Source of the DNA: Mycobacterium asiaticum
GTDB taxonomy: Bacteria; Actinomycetota; Actinomycetes; Mycobacteriales; Mycobacteriaceae
Assembly: GCF_001673635.1 (NCBI RefSeq)
Contig: NZ_LZMH01000023.1
Location: 1 to 64,000 of the forward strand
DNA: 64,000 nt
Direction of reading: 5' to 3'
Below the pieces are notes generated by a model. That model did no database searches and was not told the origin of the DNA. It saw only the letters and a list, made by a program, of their open reading frames with translations. Both the position numbers and the translations under genes were made by a program. Below are positions 1-9,129 of the stretch, in pieces. Positions within the stretch are counted from its first letter, which is position 1, and every line of letters starts with the position of its first letter.

Positions 1-172
1 CCACCGCATGCCCGGGCACGCGCAACTTACGCACCACCCGCTGCATACCCTCGATGATCGACAGCAACTCACTCGTATCACAGGCGTCAAAATCCAACGC
101 CCCCAAGCGATCCGCAAACGCCTCAAGCCCGCCGAGAAACTCGACGATCTCTTGCGGCGTGCTCGCTGACAT
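1..172 (-). CDS. DUF222/13E12-type protein, N-terminal fragment
   Basis: Partial gene: the ATG is at 172 and the frame stays open for 57 codons to the window edge, so only the N-terminus is present. The visible peptide (MSASTPQEIVEFLGG..., then an acidic LDFDACDTSELLSIIEG helix followed by MQRVVRKLRV) matches the pattern that opens mycobacterial DUF222 (13E12 repeat) proteins, which usually carry a C-terminal HNH nuclease domain; that part lies outside the window. The family is often multicopy and of uncertain function. It is read on the same strand as ctpI, about 40 bp beyond the ctpI stop. The assignment rests on a short stretch and is tentative. Confidence 0.5.
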   Translation of the reverse strand, partial: MSASTPQEIVEFLGGLEAFADRLGALDFDACDTSELLSIIEGMQRVVRKLRVPGHAV

Positions 173-213
173 ACCCCTATCGTAGGGAGGGGCACTGACA
201 ACCCGGCCCAAAG

Positions 214-3200
214 CTATTGGGCCGCTGAGCCTTCCTCCGGTTCGGGTGTCACCGCGCCGACCGCCTTCGACAGCCATTGCGGTGCGAGCACCGAGACGGC
301 GGTGGTGCCGGCGGTCGCGCCGATGACACCAGTCCAGGCGACCGGGCCCAGTGGCGTGCAACCGAAGAACTGGCTCAGCACGGGTGTTTGGATGATGCCG
401 ACCAGCACTCCGGCACTGCCCAACGCCGTGGCCACCACCAGCGGGCTGTGCCGGCGGGTCAGCAGCGTCTGGGCCAGCTGCGTGGTCACCAGCGCGGTCA
501 GACCCATTGTGGCCGTTCGCCGTTCGGTGCCGGGAGTCCACCGTCCGATGGCCCACGCGGTGGTGGCGCCGGCGGCGGTGACGACCCCGCGGCTCACGAT
601 GTCGCGCATCAGCGAATCGCCGAGCGACGGTTTGGGCTGGGTGAGCACCTCGAGCTGACGGGTCAGGCGCGCGTCGTCGACCTGGTCCTCGGTGAGCCCC
701 TCGTCCTCCTCGGGGTCGTCGTACTGCGAGGTGACCGCCACCGCCAGCGCCGGGAACATGTCGGTGAGCAGGTTGACCAGCAGCAACTGGCGGGTTCCGA
801 TCGGCGCACGGCCCTGGCCGAATGCCGTGCCGAGGATGGTGAACAGCACCTCACCCACATTCCCACCGACCAGGATGGTGACCGCGTCGCGCACGCCGGC
901 CCACATGTTGCGACCCTCGACCAGCGCGTCCACCAGCACACCGAGGTCGTCGTCGGTCAGCACGATGTCGGCGGCGCTACGGGCGGCCGAGGAGCCGCGG
1001 CCACTGACCCCGATGCCAACGTCGGCCATCCGGATCGCGGCGGCGTCGTTGGCGCCGTCACCCACCATCGCGGTGACCCGGCCGCAGCGCTGCAGCGCCC
1101 CCACGATCTGCACCTTCTGCTCCGGGCTGACCCGGGCGAAGACCTGTACGTCGGCGGCGAGCTTGGCGTGCCCCTCCTCGTCGAGGCTGGCGAGCTCGGC
1201 CCCGGTCACCACGCGGACGTCCTCGGGCAGGCCCAGTTGCCGTGCGATGGCCCGTGCGGTGATGGGGTGGTCACCGGTGATCAGCACGACGTTGCGCTCG
1301 GCCGCCAACAGCGCCTCGATCAGCGGTCTGGCCGACTCCCGCGCGGTGTCGGCCAGGCCGACGTATCCCAGCAGTTCCAGATCATGGGCCTCGGCGTCGA
1401 CGGCATCAGCGTCAGTCTCCTCTTCCTGGCTGGTCCCGTTCGCCCACGGGCGCTGCGCCACCGCCAGCACCCGCAGGCCTTGCTCGGCCAGGCTGCGTAC
1501 CAGCGAATCCGCCTGGGCCTGATCGTATTCGGCATTGTCGAACCGGCAACGCGGCAGGATCACTTCGGGTGCGCCCTTGACCATCAGCATCGGTGCCGAG
1601 TCACTGGCGGTGCCAATGCCGATCGAGGCGGCGTAGCCGCGGCTCGATTCGAAGGGCACCTCGGCCAGGATCGTCCAGTCCCCGTTCTCGTGCCCGTTCA
1701 GCGACAGGGACGCGTTGATGATCGCTTCATCGGTGGCGTGCGCGTGACCCTCACCGTCCTGCGGCTGCGTCGACGCGCGCGCCGCGGCCCGCAGCACGTC
1801 GGCGTAGCTCTGATCGGTTGGCTCAGGGAACGGATCCTGCGGTGCCGAACCGCTCGGCACGGCGCGCACCACCCGCAACCGGTTTTCGGTGAGCGTGCCG
1901 GTCTTGTCGAAACATATGGTGTCGACCCGGCCCAAAGCCTCGATGGTGCGCGGCGAGCGCACCAGCACCCCGCGCGCGGTCAGCCGCTGCGCGGCGGCCA
2001 GTTGGGACAGGGTGGCCACCAACGGCAAGCCTTCCGGCACCGCGGCCACCGCAATCGCGACGCCGTCGGCCACCGCCTGACGCAGCGAGGCGCGCCGCAG
2101 CAACGCCAAACCGGTCACCGCAGCGCCGCCGGCCAGCGTGAGTGGCAGGACCTTGCTGGTCAGTTCCCGCAGCCGCGCCTGCACCCCGGCCGACGTCTCG
2201 ACGTTGGCGACTGCCGAGATCGCGCGCTGCGCGGCGGTGCCGACCCCGGTGGCCACCACGATGGCGCGCGCACGTCCGGCGACGATGGTGCTGCCCTCGA
2301 ACAGCATTGACGCCCGTTCCGGGTCGTTGACGGCGACGGGGTCGACCTGTTTGTCGACCGGCAGCGACTCGCCGGTCAGGAACGACTCGTCCACCTCGAG
2401 GTCCTCGGCCACCAGCAGGCGCGCATCGGCCGGCACCACTTCCGGTGCGGCCAGGTCGATGACATCGCCGGGCCGCAGCTTCTTGGCCGACACGGTGGCA
2501 GTGCGGGTGGCGTGCTGAGCGGCCTCCAGCCTCCGTCGCGTGGTCGCCACCGCCGGTACCACCACGCGACGCACCAGCTGGTCCTGCTCGGCGAACAACT
2601 CCGCGGCGGCGGCTTCGGCGCGCAGCCGCTGCACGCCGCCGGTCAGCGCGTTGACACCCATCACGCCGGCGACCAGCAGCGCGTCGACGTTGCTGCCGAC
2701 GATCGCCGAGGCCGCGGCGCCGACCGCCAGGATCGGGGTCAGCGGGTCGCCGAGCTCGACCCGGGTGGCGGCCGCCAGCCGCGCCAGCATCTGAGCCGGC
2801 CCGCGCAGCGGCGCCACCAGCGGCTCGTAGGACAGGTCATCGAGGCGGCGCCGCCAGGTCGGGGTGGCGGACTCGACCGCCAGTGGGCGCTTGCCGCCGG
2901 CGAGGCGCGAGTACACGATCTCCGGATCCAGCGCATGCCAGGCGGTGAGCGGTTGCGGCGACGGGTCGGGTAGCCGCAGCACCCGGCTGGCCGACCAGAA
3001 GCCGGACAGCAGCGCCGTGGCCGCGGCGGCGTTGACCGGGTTCAGCCAGCGCCGCAGGGTTGCCGGGTTGCTGGTCCGGTTGTCCTCGCCGGTGACCAGT
3101 AGCAGGCCCGCCAGTGTGGTGCCGCCCTGCGCCAGGTGAACGCCTGATTCGCTGGCCGCGCGGGCCACCGGCAGCGCCGAGAGGATTCGCACCGCGGCGG

Positions 3201-5064
3201 CCAGGTCGGTCCCGGTGATGATGTCCGCGGTCCACGGCGTGGCCGCCCGCGGGTCATCGAGGGCAATGCCGACGTCGGCGATGGCCAATGCGGCCAGCGT
3301 GTCGGTCGACGCGAAGTCGCGGTGGAGCGCGGTGATCAGCAGCACCGGTCCGCGATCGGTGCGCAGGTCGCGCACCAGCTTGAGCAGTGGTGTTCCGGGC
3401 GGATGTGTGGAACCGACGCTGGCCGAGAGGTCTTCGGTGCCGGCCACATGCCGCAGCACCACCCTGGCGCCGGTGCGGTGCGCGGTCTGCAACAGCGGGA
3501 TGGCGTAGGGGTCGACTTCCCACCCGACGTCGACCCGGCCCACCTGCCGGCCTTCGCAGACCAGTTCGGCGTGCTCCAGGCCCTGCGCGGGTGTCGCTGA
3601 AGATCCTTGCGCGCGTTGCCATTTCAACCGCGCCCCGGTGGCCGGCAGCTCGTCGGGATCGGGTTCGGGCGCCTCTTCGCCGTGCAGCAAGGCGTCGGCG
3701 ACCTCGTAGACGCGGTCGTCGTCCCAGCCGGTTTCCTCGCCCTGGGCGCGCAAGACCGCGCGATGGTCGCCGCGCAAGGCGGCGCCGTCGATGACGACCA
3801 CCTTCACCCGGTCCAGCCGACGCAGCGCACCGGGGTCGAGCACCAGCAGTCCGGAATTGGCCAGCCCGCGGCCGAGGGTGGTGGCGAACGCCTGACGGCT
3901 GAGGTGGGCGGCCTTGGGCACGCCGGCCAGGATGGCCTCGGCGGCCTCGGCGGCGCCCCCACCGGCGAACAGTGCACCCGCCGCGGCTATTACCGAGCCG
4001 CTGGCGGCCTGCGTCACGTAGTCCTCCACCGGGCCGTGCATCGAGCCCTTTTCGGTGTCGATGGCGGAGTCGATCGCGCCGTCGACCACCACGTGCGAGG
4101 CTTCACCGGCCGCGGCCGCCGCCCAATTGTGGCGGGGCACTTGAGATTCGGCTCCCGCCGAGGACAGGATCGGGACCACCGGCGCCTGCGGCCGGGTGGG
4201 GGAGGCCAGTTCGGGTTCGCGTTCCCGCCACCGCTGGCGGTGCGCCGCCGCCTCGGAGAGCTGCAGGCCCCGCTGCAGCAGGTCCAACACCGGCGTTCCC
4301 ACCGACTGGCTCAGCCCGTAGGCCAGCGCCGTCGATCCGCTGAGCGCGATGTCGGTGCCGACGCGACCGAGCCGGGACTCCAGCACCGCTACGACACGGG
4401 GTTGGTAATTGATCAGCGCCGCCGCGGCGCGGGCACTGCGCGGTGCCACCGGCAGCCGCGTGAACCAACCTGTCACCGCGGCGCCCACGGCGACGACATC
4501 CATCGCGGCAGCGGTCAGCGGCACCAGGATCGCCAGCGGATTGCCTGGATCGGCGAATGGGGCGGCCTGCGGCGCCACGACATCGCCCGAGTCGCTGAGG
4601 TCGGCAGCCACCGCCGAGGCGGTGTCGCGCACCTCGTCCAGGACGGCGTCCGCGTCTGCGGCAGCGGCGATTTCCAGGACCAGCCGGCCCAGCGCCCCTT
4701 CGACATGGGCCTCGGCGACGCCCGGAATCCGGCGGACCGGCTCTTCGATCACGGCGGCGTATTCGTGCCAACTGGGGAAGGGCAGCAATGGGTCGAGGTC
4801 CAGATGCACGCGTCGCCCGCTTTGCCAACGCACCGGCGGAGTGACGGGTTCGGGAGCGCCGTCGAGGGACCCGCCCAGCCCGATCGCGCGGCCGGTGGTG
4901 TGCGCCACCGCTTGGGCCACCGGTCCGACCAGTTCCGTCATCGGGCTGGTCAGCGATTGCATGACGCCGGCTGCGCCGGCGGCGGTCTGCACGCCGGCAC
5001 GCACGACCTGTGTGGCCCCTCCGGTGAGAGTGCCGACGATGTCGGCCACACCCGGAATCTTCAT
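214..5064 (-). CDS. ctpI: Giant cation-transporting P-type ATPase CtpI
   Basis: A 1616-residue P-type ATPase, close to the roughly 1630 residues of M. tuberculosis CtpI (Rv0107c). The C-terminal half holds the full catalytic set: TGES actuator motif near residue 896, AVPEGLP membrane motif near 1005, phosphorylated Asp in DKTGTLTEN at residue 1053, and the hinge MVGDGANDAAAI near 1335-1340, followed by hydrophobic C-terminal segments. The N-terminal ~700 residues are an Ala-rich extension typical of CtpE/CtpI-like proteins, with stretches resembling degenerate heavy-metal-associated domains. It is an inner-membrane ATP-driven ion pump; the ion is not known. The ATG at 5064 gives MKIPGVADIVGTL, typical of the family. 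Identification is strong; substrate is open. Confidence 0.93.
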   Translation of the reverse strand: MKIPGVADIVGTLTGGATQVVRAGVQTAAGAAGVMQSLTSPMTELVGPVAQAVAHTTGRAIGLGGSLDGAPEPVTPPVRWQSGRRVHLDLDPLLPFPSWHEYAAVIEEPVRRIPGVAEAHVEGALGRLVLEIAAAADADAVLDEVRDTASAVAADLSDSGDVVAPQAAPFADPGNPLAILVPLTAAAMDVVAVGAAVTGWFTRLPVAPRSARAAAALINYQPRVVAVLESRLGRVGTDIALSGSTALAYGLSQSVGTPVLDLLQRGLQLSEAAAHRQRWREREPELASPTRPQAPVVPILSSAGAESQVPRHNWAAAAAGEASHVVVDGAIDSAIDTEKGSMHGPVEDYVTQAASGSVIAAAGALFAGGGAAEAAEAILAGVPKAAHLSRQAFATTLGRGLANSGLLVLDPGALRRLDRVKVVVIDGAALRGDHRAVLRAQGEETGWDDDRVYEVADALLHGEEAPEPDPDELPATGARLKWQRAQGSSATPAQGLEHAELVCEGRQVGRVDVGWEVDPYAIPLLQTAHRTGARVVLRHVAGTEDLSASVGSTHPPGTPLLKLVRDLRTDRGPVLLITALHRDFASTDTLAALAIADVGIALDDPRAATPWTADIITGTDLAAAVRILSALPVARAASESGVHLAQGGTTLAGLLLVTGEDNRTSNPATLRRWLNPVNAAAATALLSGFWSASRVLRLPDPSPQPLTAWHALDPEIVYSRLAGGKRPLAVESATPTWRRRLDDLSYEPLVAPLRGPAQMLARLAAATRVELGDPLTPILAVGAAASAIVGSNVDALLVAGVMGVNALTGGVQRLRAEAAAAELFAEQDQLVRRVVVPAVATTRRRLEAAQHATRTATVSAKKLRPGDVIDLAAPEVVPADARLLVAEDLEVDESFLTGESLPVDKQVDPVAVNDPERASMLFEGSTIVAGRARAIVVATGVGTAAQRAISAVANVETSAGVQARLRELTSKVLPLTLAGGAAVTGLALLRRASLRQAVADGVAIAVAAVPEGLPLVATLSQLAAAQRLTARGVLVRSPRTIEALGRVDTICFDKTGTLTENRLRVVRAVPSGSAPQDPFPEPTDQSYADVLRAAARASTQPQDGEGHAHATDEAIINASLSLNGHENGDWTILAEVPFESSRGYAASIGIGTASDSAPMLMVKGAPEVILPRCRFDNAEYDQAQADSLVRSLAEQGLRVLAVAQRPWANGTSQEEETDADAVDAEAHDLELLGYVGLADTARESARPLIEALLAAERNVVLITGDHPITARAIARQLGLPEDVRVVTGAELASLDEEGHAKLAADVQVFARVSPEQKVQIVGALQRCGRVTAMVGDGANDAAAIRMADVGIGVSGRGSSAARSAADIVLTDDDLGVLVDALVEGRNMWAGVRDAVTILVGGNVGEVLFTILGTAFGQGRAPIGTRQLLLVNLLTDMFPALAVAVTSQYDDPEEDEGLTEDQVDDARLTRQLEVLTQPKPSLGDSLMRDIVSRGVVTAAGATTAWAIGRWTPGTERRTATMGLTALVTTQLAQTLLTRRHSPLVVATALGSAGVLVGIIQTPVLSQFFGCTPLGPVAWTGVIGATAGTTAVSVLAPQWLSKAVGAVTPEPEEGSAAQ

Positions 5065-5149
5065 CCGTCACCCTTCGACTGCATCTACCGCGCCAATCCT
5101 TCCGGTGCCGTCGAGACCTGTCCACACGGCCCGCGGAGTTGCTTCTGGG

Positions 5150-6088
5150 CTACCCCGTCAGTGGCAACCCGAAAGCGGGAAAGAGCGTCGGATCGAGAAA
5201 GACGGTCAGCGCGGCCAGCCCCGCACCGCCGCCCCGGCGAACAGAGGTGAGCACCTGGATGGAGTGGGCTGCCATGATGCTATCGGTGTTGCACCGGTAT
5301 TCGGCGACGGCGGGCTGGCCGTTGGCGGCCGTCTGGACCATCACGATGTCGCCGGGCGGGGCGAGGGCACGAGTAGTCAGGAAGTTCAGCACTGCGTCTC
5401 GGCCACTGAACCACATTGGCATCGGCGGCATTTCGAGCCTGACATCGTGCTGCAGCAAATCAGCCAGGGCGGCCATGTCCGCATTTTCAAAAGCCGCGCA
5501 GTAACGGTCGAGCAGTTTTCTGCGCGCGTCGTCATCGGGTTCGGCGGGTCGGTCCTGGTCGGCGGACACCTCGGCGAGGCGGGCGCGGGCCCGCTGCAAG
5601 GAACTGTTGACGGCCGCCGGTGTCGTCTCGAGGAGTTCGGCTACTTCGGCGGCGCTGAATTGGACGACCTCGCGCAGCACCAACACGGCGCGTTGCCGTG
5701 CCGGCAGTTCCTGCAGCGCCGTCATCACCGCTAGCCGGACGGTTTCGCGGGCGGCGACGATATCTTCCGGCGCTTTCGGTAGATAGGCGTCGGGGATGGG
5801 TTCGAGCCACTCATAAGCGGGGTCGGAGTCCGGGCCCACGCCGGCCGGCAACACCCGGCGGGCGCGGTTTTCCAAGGCGCGCAAACAGGCCGTCGTCGCG
5901 ATCCGGTACAGCCAGGTGCGCAGCGCCGCGCGCTCCTCGAACGCCGAATAGCCGCGCCAGCCGCGCAGATAGGTCTCCTGCACCAGGTCCTCGGCGTCGT
6001 GCACCGACCCGAGCATCCGGTAGCAATGGGCAATCAGCTCGGCGCGATACGGCGCCGCGCGCTCCATGAACTCGTCCTGCTCCGGCAC
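5150..6088 (-). CDS. ECF sigma factor with C-terminal SnoaL-like domain (SigG-like)
   Basis: An extracytoplasmic-function sigma factor of about 312 residues. Region 2 is visible in the first 90 residues (AHCYRMLGSVHDAEDLVQET, then a LRTWLYRIAT helix). A WLEPIPD linker follows, then region 4 (LPARQRAVLVLREV, with the AVNSSLQRAR recognition helix). The last ~120 residues form a SnoaL/NTF2-like domain (LLDRYCAAFENADMAALADLL). This is the layout of mycobacterial SigG and SigJ, and the WLEP linker and the ending LFPAFGLP resemble SigG most. Such tails replace a separate anti-sigma factor in related groups. The frame opens at a TTG (6112), but GAGGAG sits 6 nt before a GTG at 6088, so that start is preferred. 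It is divergent from an SDR/DUF899 pair that it may control (inference). Whether it is SigG or a paralogue cannot be settled here. Confidence 0.85.
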   Translation of the reverse strand: MPEQDEFMERAAPYRAELIAHCYRMLGSVHDAEDLVQETYLRGWRGYSAFEERAALRTWLYRIATTACLRALENRARRVLPAGVGPDSDPAYEWLEPIPDAYLPKAPEDIVAARETVRLAVMTALQELPARQRAVLVLREVVQFSAAEVAELLETTPAAVNSSLQRARARLAEVSADQDRPAEPDDDARRKLLDRYCAAFENADMAALADLLQHDVRLEMPPMPMWFSGRDAVLNFLTTRALAPPGDIVMVQTAANGQPAVAEYRCNTDSIMAAHSIQVLTSVRRGGGAGLAALTVFLDPTLFPAFGLPLTG

Positions 6089-6238
6089 AGCCAACTCCTC
6101 GCGATTGCCCAACTAGATCGCCCTAATGGATAGATAACTCCTGCCGTCAAAAGTCATCGACCTGCGCGGCGATGAATCCTGGGGCCGCGACGTATCTGCA
6201 TTGGGAGAACACCACCCGATACGGAAGTGAGCACCACC

Positions 6239-6985
6239 ATGAACGAACTTGACGGCACCACGGCGATTGTGACCGGCGCCAGCCGCGGATTCGGCCGAGC
6301 CATCGCCGCGCAGCTGGCGGCGGCCGGCGCGCACGTCGTCGGCATCGCCCGTAACCGCGCTCATCTGGACCTGGTGCGCGAGGAACTGGGCGACAAATTC
6401 GAGGCGCTGGCAGCCGATGCCGCCGATCCGGCGGTGGCGGGCCGGGCCGTCGCGACGTATCGTCCCGGCACCATCGTGCTGGCTGCCGGGCTGGCGCCCC
6501 GGATGGCCGCCCTGACGGACCAGACCTGGGACACCTTCACCGAGAATTGGAATGTCGATGTCGCGCAGGCATTTCACTGGGTCCAAGCCGCGCTGCGACT
6601 TCCGCTCGCGCCGGGCAGCTCGGTGATCGCGATCTCCAGCGGCGCCGCGGTAAACGGGTCACCACTCAGCGGCGGCTATGCGGGCGCCAAGGCCACCGTC
6701 AGGTTCATCAGCGGCTACGCCGCGCAGGAATCGGCGCGCGCGGGGCTGGGCATCGACTTCGTCTCGTTGCTGCCGCGCCTGACCCCGGCGACCGATCTGG
6801 GCGCCAAGGCGGTGGCGGCCTACGCCGAGCGACAGGGTGTCGACATCGATGCCTATCTCGAGTCATTCGGGCCGATACTGACTCCTGAGCAGGTCGGGCA
6901 GTCGGTGCGCGACATCCTCGGTAAGGGAGCAGGAGATCAGGACGCCTACCTGCTCAGTGCGGCAGGCTTGGCGCCTCTGCGATGA
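6239..6985 (+). CDS. Short-chain dehydrogenase/reductase
   Basis: A classical SDR of about 248 residues. The nucleotide motif TGASRGFGRAIA is near residue 12. The active-site serine region (AISSGAAVNGSP) is followed by a YAGAKA catalytic motif. The usual NNAG is replaced by LAAGLAP, which is unusual for the family. A GTG at 6227 also fits the frame, but GGAAG lies at a better distance from the ATG at 6239. It is divergent from the ECF sigma factor gene and followed 29 bp later by a DUF899 gene, so the two form a small transcription unit that the sigma factor may drive. The substrate cannot be read from sequence. Confidence 0.85.
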   Translation: MNELDGTTAIVTGASRGFGRAIAAQLAAAGAHVVGIARNRAHLDLVREELGDKFEALAADAADPAVAGRAVATYRPGTIVLAAGLAPRMAALTDQTWDTFTENWNVDVAQAFHWVQAALRLPLAPGSSVIAISSGAAVNGSPLSGGYAGAKATVRFISGYAAQESARAGLGIDFVSLLPRLTPATDLGAKAVAAYAERQGVDIDAYLESFGPILTPEQVGQSVRDILGKGAGDQDAYLLSAAGLAPLR

Positions 6986-7014
6986 GACGGTCCAACGGAA
7001 GAATGAGGAGCACA

Positions 7015-7749
7015 ATGAAGACACCGGAGATCGTGTCCCCGCAGGAATGGGCCGCCGCCCACGCGCGATTGTTGGTCAAGGAGAAGGAGCTGACCCGCGC
7101 TCGTGACGCGCTGGCCGCCGAGCGCCGGCGTATGCCGTGGCTGCCGGTGGACAGGGACTACGTGTTCGACGGGCCCGACGGCAGGGCCGCCCTGCTGGAC
7201 CTGTTCGCCGGCCGGCGCCAACTGCTGGTGTACCGCGCCTTCTTCGGGCCGGACATCCACGGCTGGCCCGATCACGGTTGCCGAGGGTGCTCGATGATGG
7301 CCGACCACGTCGGCAATCTGGCCCACCTCAACGCCCGGGACACCACGCTGGTCTACGCCTCGCGCGCGCCGCAGCCGGACATCGAGCGCCTCAAGGCGCG
7401 GATGGGTTGGCAGATGCCGTGGTACACGATCACCGACGACTTCGACGCCGACTTCGGTGTGGACGAATGGCACGGCACCAATGCGTTCATCCGCGACGGC
7501 GATCGGGTGTTCCGTACCTACTTCGTCAACAACCGGGGCGACGAGGCGCTGGGCACCACCTGGAGCTTCCTGGACATGACCGCGCTGGGACGGCAGGAGG
7601 ACTGGGAGGACTCCCCGGAGGGCTACCCCCAGACCAAGCCGTACGAGTGGTGGGACTGGCACGACGAGTACGGCCAACACGAGCCGTCCCGGTGGTTCGG
7701 TGAGCCGGATCCGAATGATCCCAACGATCAACGGCCACCGCGAAATTGA
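7015..7749 (+). CDS. DUF899 family thioredoxin-like protein
   Basis: A protein of about 244 residues with the hallmarks of the DUF899 family: opening IVSPQEWAAAHARLLVKEKE, then RRRMPWLPVDRDYVFDG, LLDLFAGRRQLLVYRAFFG, a GCRGCSMM element, and a tryptophan-rich ending (YEWWDWHDEYG). The fold is thioredoxin-like. Functions are poorly known, but these genes often sit beside ECF sigma factors in actinobacteria, as here. The frame extends upstream to 6982, but AGGAG lies 5 nt before the ATG at 7015, making that the likely start. Read with the SDR upstream. A hairpin just after the stop probably ends the unit. Confidence 0.88.
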   Translation: MKTPEIVSPQEWAAAHARLLVKEKELTRARDALAAERRRMPWLPVDRDYVFDGPDGRAALLDLFAGRRQLLVYRAFFGPDIHGWPDHGCRGCSMMADHVGNLAHLNARDTTLVYASRAPQPDIERLKARMGWQMPWYTITDDFDADFGVDEWHGTNAFIRDGDRVFRTYFVNNRGDEALGTTWSFLDMTALGRQEDWEDSPEGYPQTKPYEWWDWHDEYGQHEPSRWFGEPDPNDPNDQRPPRN

Positions 7750-7777
7750 TTGTGGAATAACGTGACGTGAATGACTG

Positions 7778-7798
7778 GTAGCCGTCCGAAACGGCTAC
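7778..7798 (+). terminator. Hairpin terminator after the DUF899 gene
   Basis: Perfect 8-bp inverted repeat GTAGCCGT/ACGGCTAC with a 5-nt loop, 29 bp after the DUF899 stop. There is no U-tract, as is common for mycobacterial terminators. It also lies beyond the 3' end of the minus-strand gene at 7841-8074 and could serve both. Confidence 0.55.
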
Positions 7799-7840
7799 TG
7801 ACGGCAATATCCTCCCGGCAATGCCGGTCCGCGGAATTGC

Positions 7841-8074
7841 CTACAGAATTCGGTGGTGAGCCCTTCCGACGTGGTATCCGGTCGGAAAGGATTTTTCGAT
7901 GACCTGCAGCTGGTGATCGACCCTGGACTCCAGCTCAAGGACCACACAACTGTCGCCGACAGTCTTGGACTCGAGAACTATGTAGCGTTGACCGCCATCG
8001 GTGATGGGGTCACCGGAGTGCAAATGTTCGACGGGCACCAATTCAGGGTTTCCGTGTGATTCCACCCGAATCAC
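7841..8074 (-). CDS. Small conserved-looking hypothetical protein
   Basis: A 77-residue frame starting with GTG. The peptide has varied, protein-like composition (PELVPVEHLHSGDPITDGG, then YIVLESKTVGDSCVVLELES). The plus-strand frame over the same bases looks less natural. The pattern of short beta strands suggests a small SH3- or Hint-like barrel. I do not recognise a family with certainty. The exact start is uncertain; a GTG nine bases further in would also fit. It is divergent from the rhomboid gene, with an 87-bp gap between them. No function can be assigned. Confidence 0.55.
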   Translation of the reverse strand: MIRVESHGNPELVPVEHLHSGDPITDGGQRYIVLESKTVGDSCVVLELESRVDHQLQVIEKSFPTGYHVGRAHHRIL

Positions 8075-8161
8075 AGTAGGTCAACTCGGCGGGTGAGGGA
8101 ATAGCCTCGCCAGCGGGTCACCCGCGGCGGCAAACTGGCGAGGCGGGCAAGATTGGGTGCG

Positions 8162-9004
8162 ATGAGTACACCCGACGCACCGACCTGTTACCGGCATCCG
8201 GACCGTCAGACCTACGTTCGGTGCACCCGCTGCGAGCGTCCGATCTGCGGTGACTGCATGCGCAGCGCGGCTGTCGGGCATCAGTGCGTGGAGTGCGTCC
8301 AGGCGGGTGCCCGCACCATCCGGGAGAAGCGGACGCCGTTCGGGGGACGGGAACGGTCGGGCGCGCCGGTGGTCACGATCGCGCTGATCGTTGTCAACGT
8401 GCTGGCGTTCATTGCCGAAGTGGCGGTGCCCGACGTGCAGAAGCAGTTCACGCTGTGGCCGCCGGCCGTCGCGGACGGACAGTACTACCGGCTGGTGACG
8501 TCGGCGTTCCTCCACTACGGCGCGCCGCACCTGCTGCTGAACATGTGGGCGCTGTACGTGGTGGGTGCACCCTTGGAGCGATGGCTGGGCCGGCTGCGCT
8601 TCGCGGCGCTGTACGCGGTGAGTGGCCTGGGCGGGTCGGTGTTGGTGTATCTGCTCGCGCCGTTGAACACCGCCACCGCGGGCGCCTCGGGCGCGGTGTT
8701 CGGTCTCTTCGCGGCCCTGTTCGTGGCGGCCAAGCGGCTCACCCTCGACGTCCGGGGCGTGGTTGCTGTGATCGTGATCAATCTGGTGTTCACCTTCCTG
8801 GTGCCGGCGGTCAGTTCCCACGCGATCAGCTGGCAGGCGCACGTGGGCGGGCTGGTCGCCGGTGGGCTGCTGGCGGCGGCCTACGTGTATGCGCCGCGCA
8901 AGCAGCGGGACACCGTCCAGGCCGCGGCGACGGCGGCGGCGTTGACGTTGTTCGCTGTGCTGGTCTGGTGGCGCACGGGTCAGCTGCTGGCTCAGTTCGC
9001 CTAG
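8162..9004 (+). CDS. Rhomboid intramembrane serine protease with N-terminal zinc finger
   Basis: An integral-membrane rhomboid protease of about 280 residues, the counterpart of M. tuberculosis Rv0110. The N-terminus is a B-box-like zinc finger with Cys/His at residues 9, 12, 21, 24, 29, 32, 40 and 42. Six or seven hydrophobic segments follow. The catalytic serine is S176 in GASGAVFG and the partner histidine is H227 in SWQAHVGG; the HxxxN of an early helix is seen in HLLLNMWAL. It cleaves membrane-anchored substrates within the bilayer; targets are unknown. The frame opens at TTG 8153, but ATG 8162 (MSTPDAPTCYRHP) matches the family better. In M. tuberculosis the next gene is the acyltransferase Rv0111; here about 14 kb separate them. 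Confidence 0.93.
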   Translation: MSTPDAPTCYRHPDRQTYVRCTRCERPICGDCMRSAAVGHQCVECVQAGARTIREKRTPFGGRERSGAPVVTIALIVVNVLAFIAEVAVPDVQKQFTLWPPAVADGQYYRLVTSAFLHYGAPHLLLNMWALYVVGAPLERWLGRLRFAALYAVSGLGGSVLVYLLAPLNTATAGASGAVFGLFAALFVAAKRLTLDVRGVVAVIVINLVFTFLVPAVSSHAISWQAHVGGLVAGGLLAAAYVYAPRKQRDTVQAAATAAALTLFAVLVWWRTGQLLAQFA

Positions 9005-9030
9005 GCCTCCCTTTCGCCCCGGGAGCCCCC

Positions 9031-9092
9031 CGCGAGCAGACGCAAAAGCGCCCCAAGAAGGCACTTTTTGGGTGCTTTTGCGTCTGCTCGCG
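9031..9092 (+). terminator. Dispersed-repeat hairpin terminator
   Basis: A 19-bp perfect inverted repeat (arms 9031-9049 and 9074-9092, core GCGAGCAGACGCAAAAGC) with an inner CCCAA/TTGGG stem. It follows the rhomboid stop by 27 bp and precedes the next start by about 37 bp. The same arm sequence recurs at 52626-52691, so this is a repeated terminator-type element rather than a one-off hairpin. Confidence 0.75.
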
Positions 9093-9129
9093 CTATGGGG
9101 TGACCCCTCGGCGCAGTAGGTTGGCTGCA

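Noticed and set aside
277..2310. Long plus-strand open frame (677 codons) opposite ctpI
   Set aside because: It is antisense to clear P-type ATPase motifs; the predicted peptide is Arg/Gly/His-rich with no domain, a usual GC-rich shadow.
3607..5250. 547-codon plus-strand frame
   Set aside because: Antisense to the ctpI N-terminus; low-complexity Arg/Gly peptide, no ribosome-binding site or motif.
6113..6586. 157-codon minus-strand frame upstream of the sigma factor
   Set aside because: Covers the divergent promoter and the start of the SDR gene; composition is not protein-like.
7853..8059. 68-codon plus-strand frame opposite the small hypothetical gene
   Set aside because: Either strand could code here; the minus-strand peptide has better composition and extends further. 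Kept only the minus-strand call.
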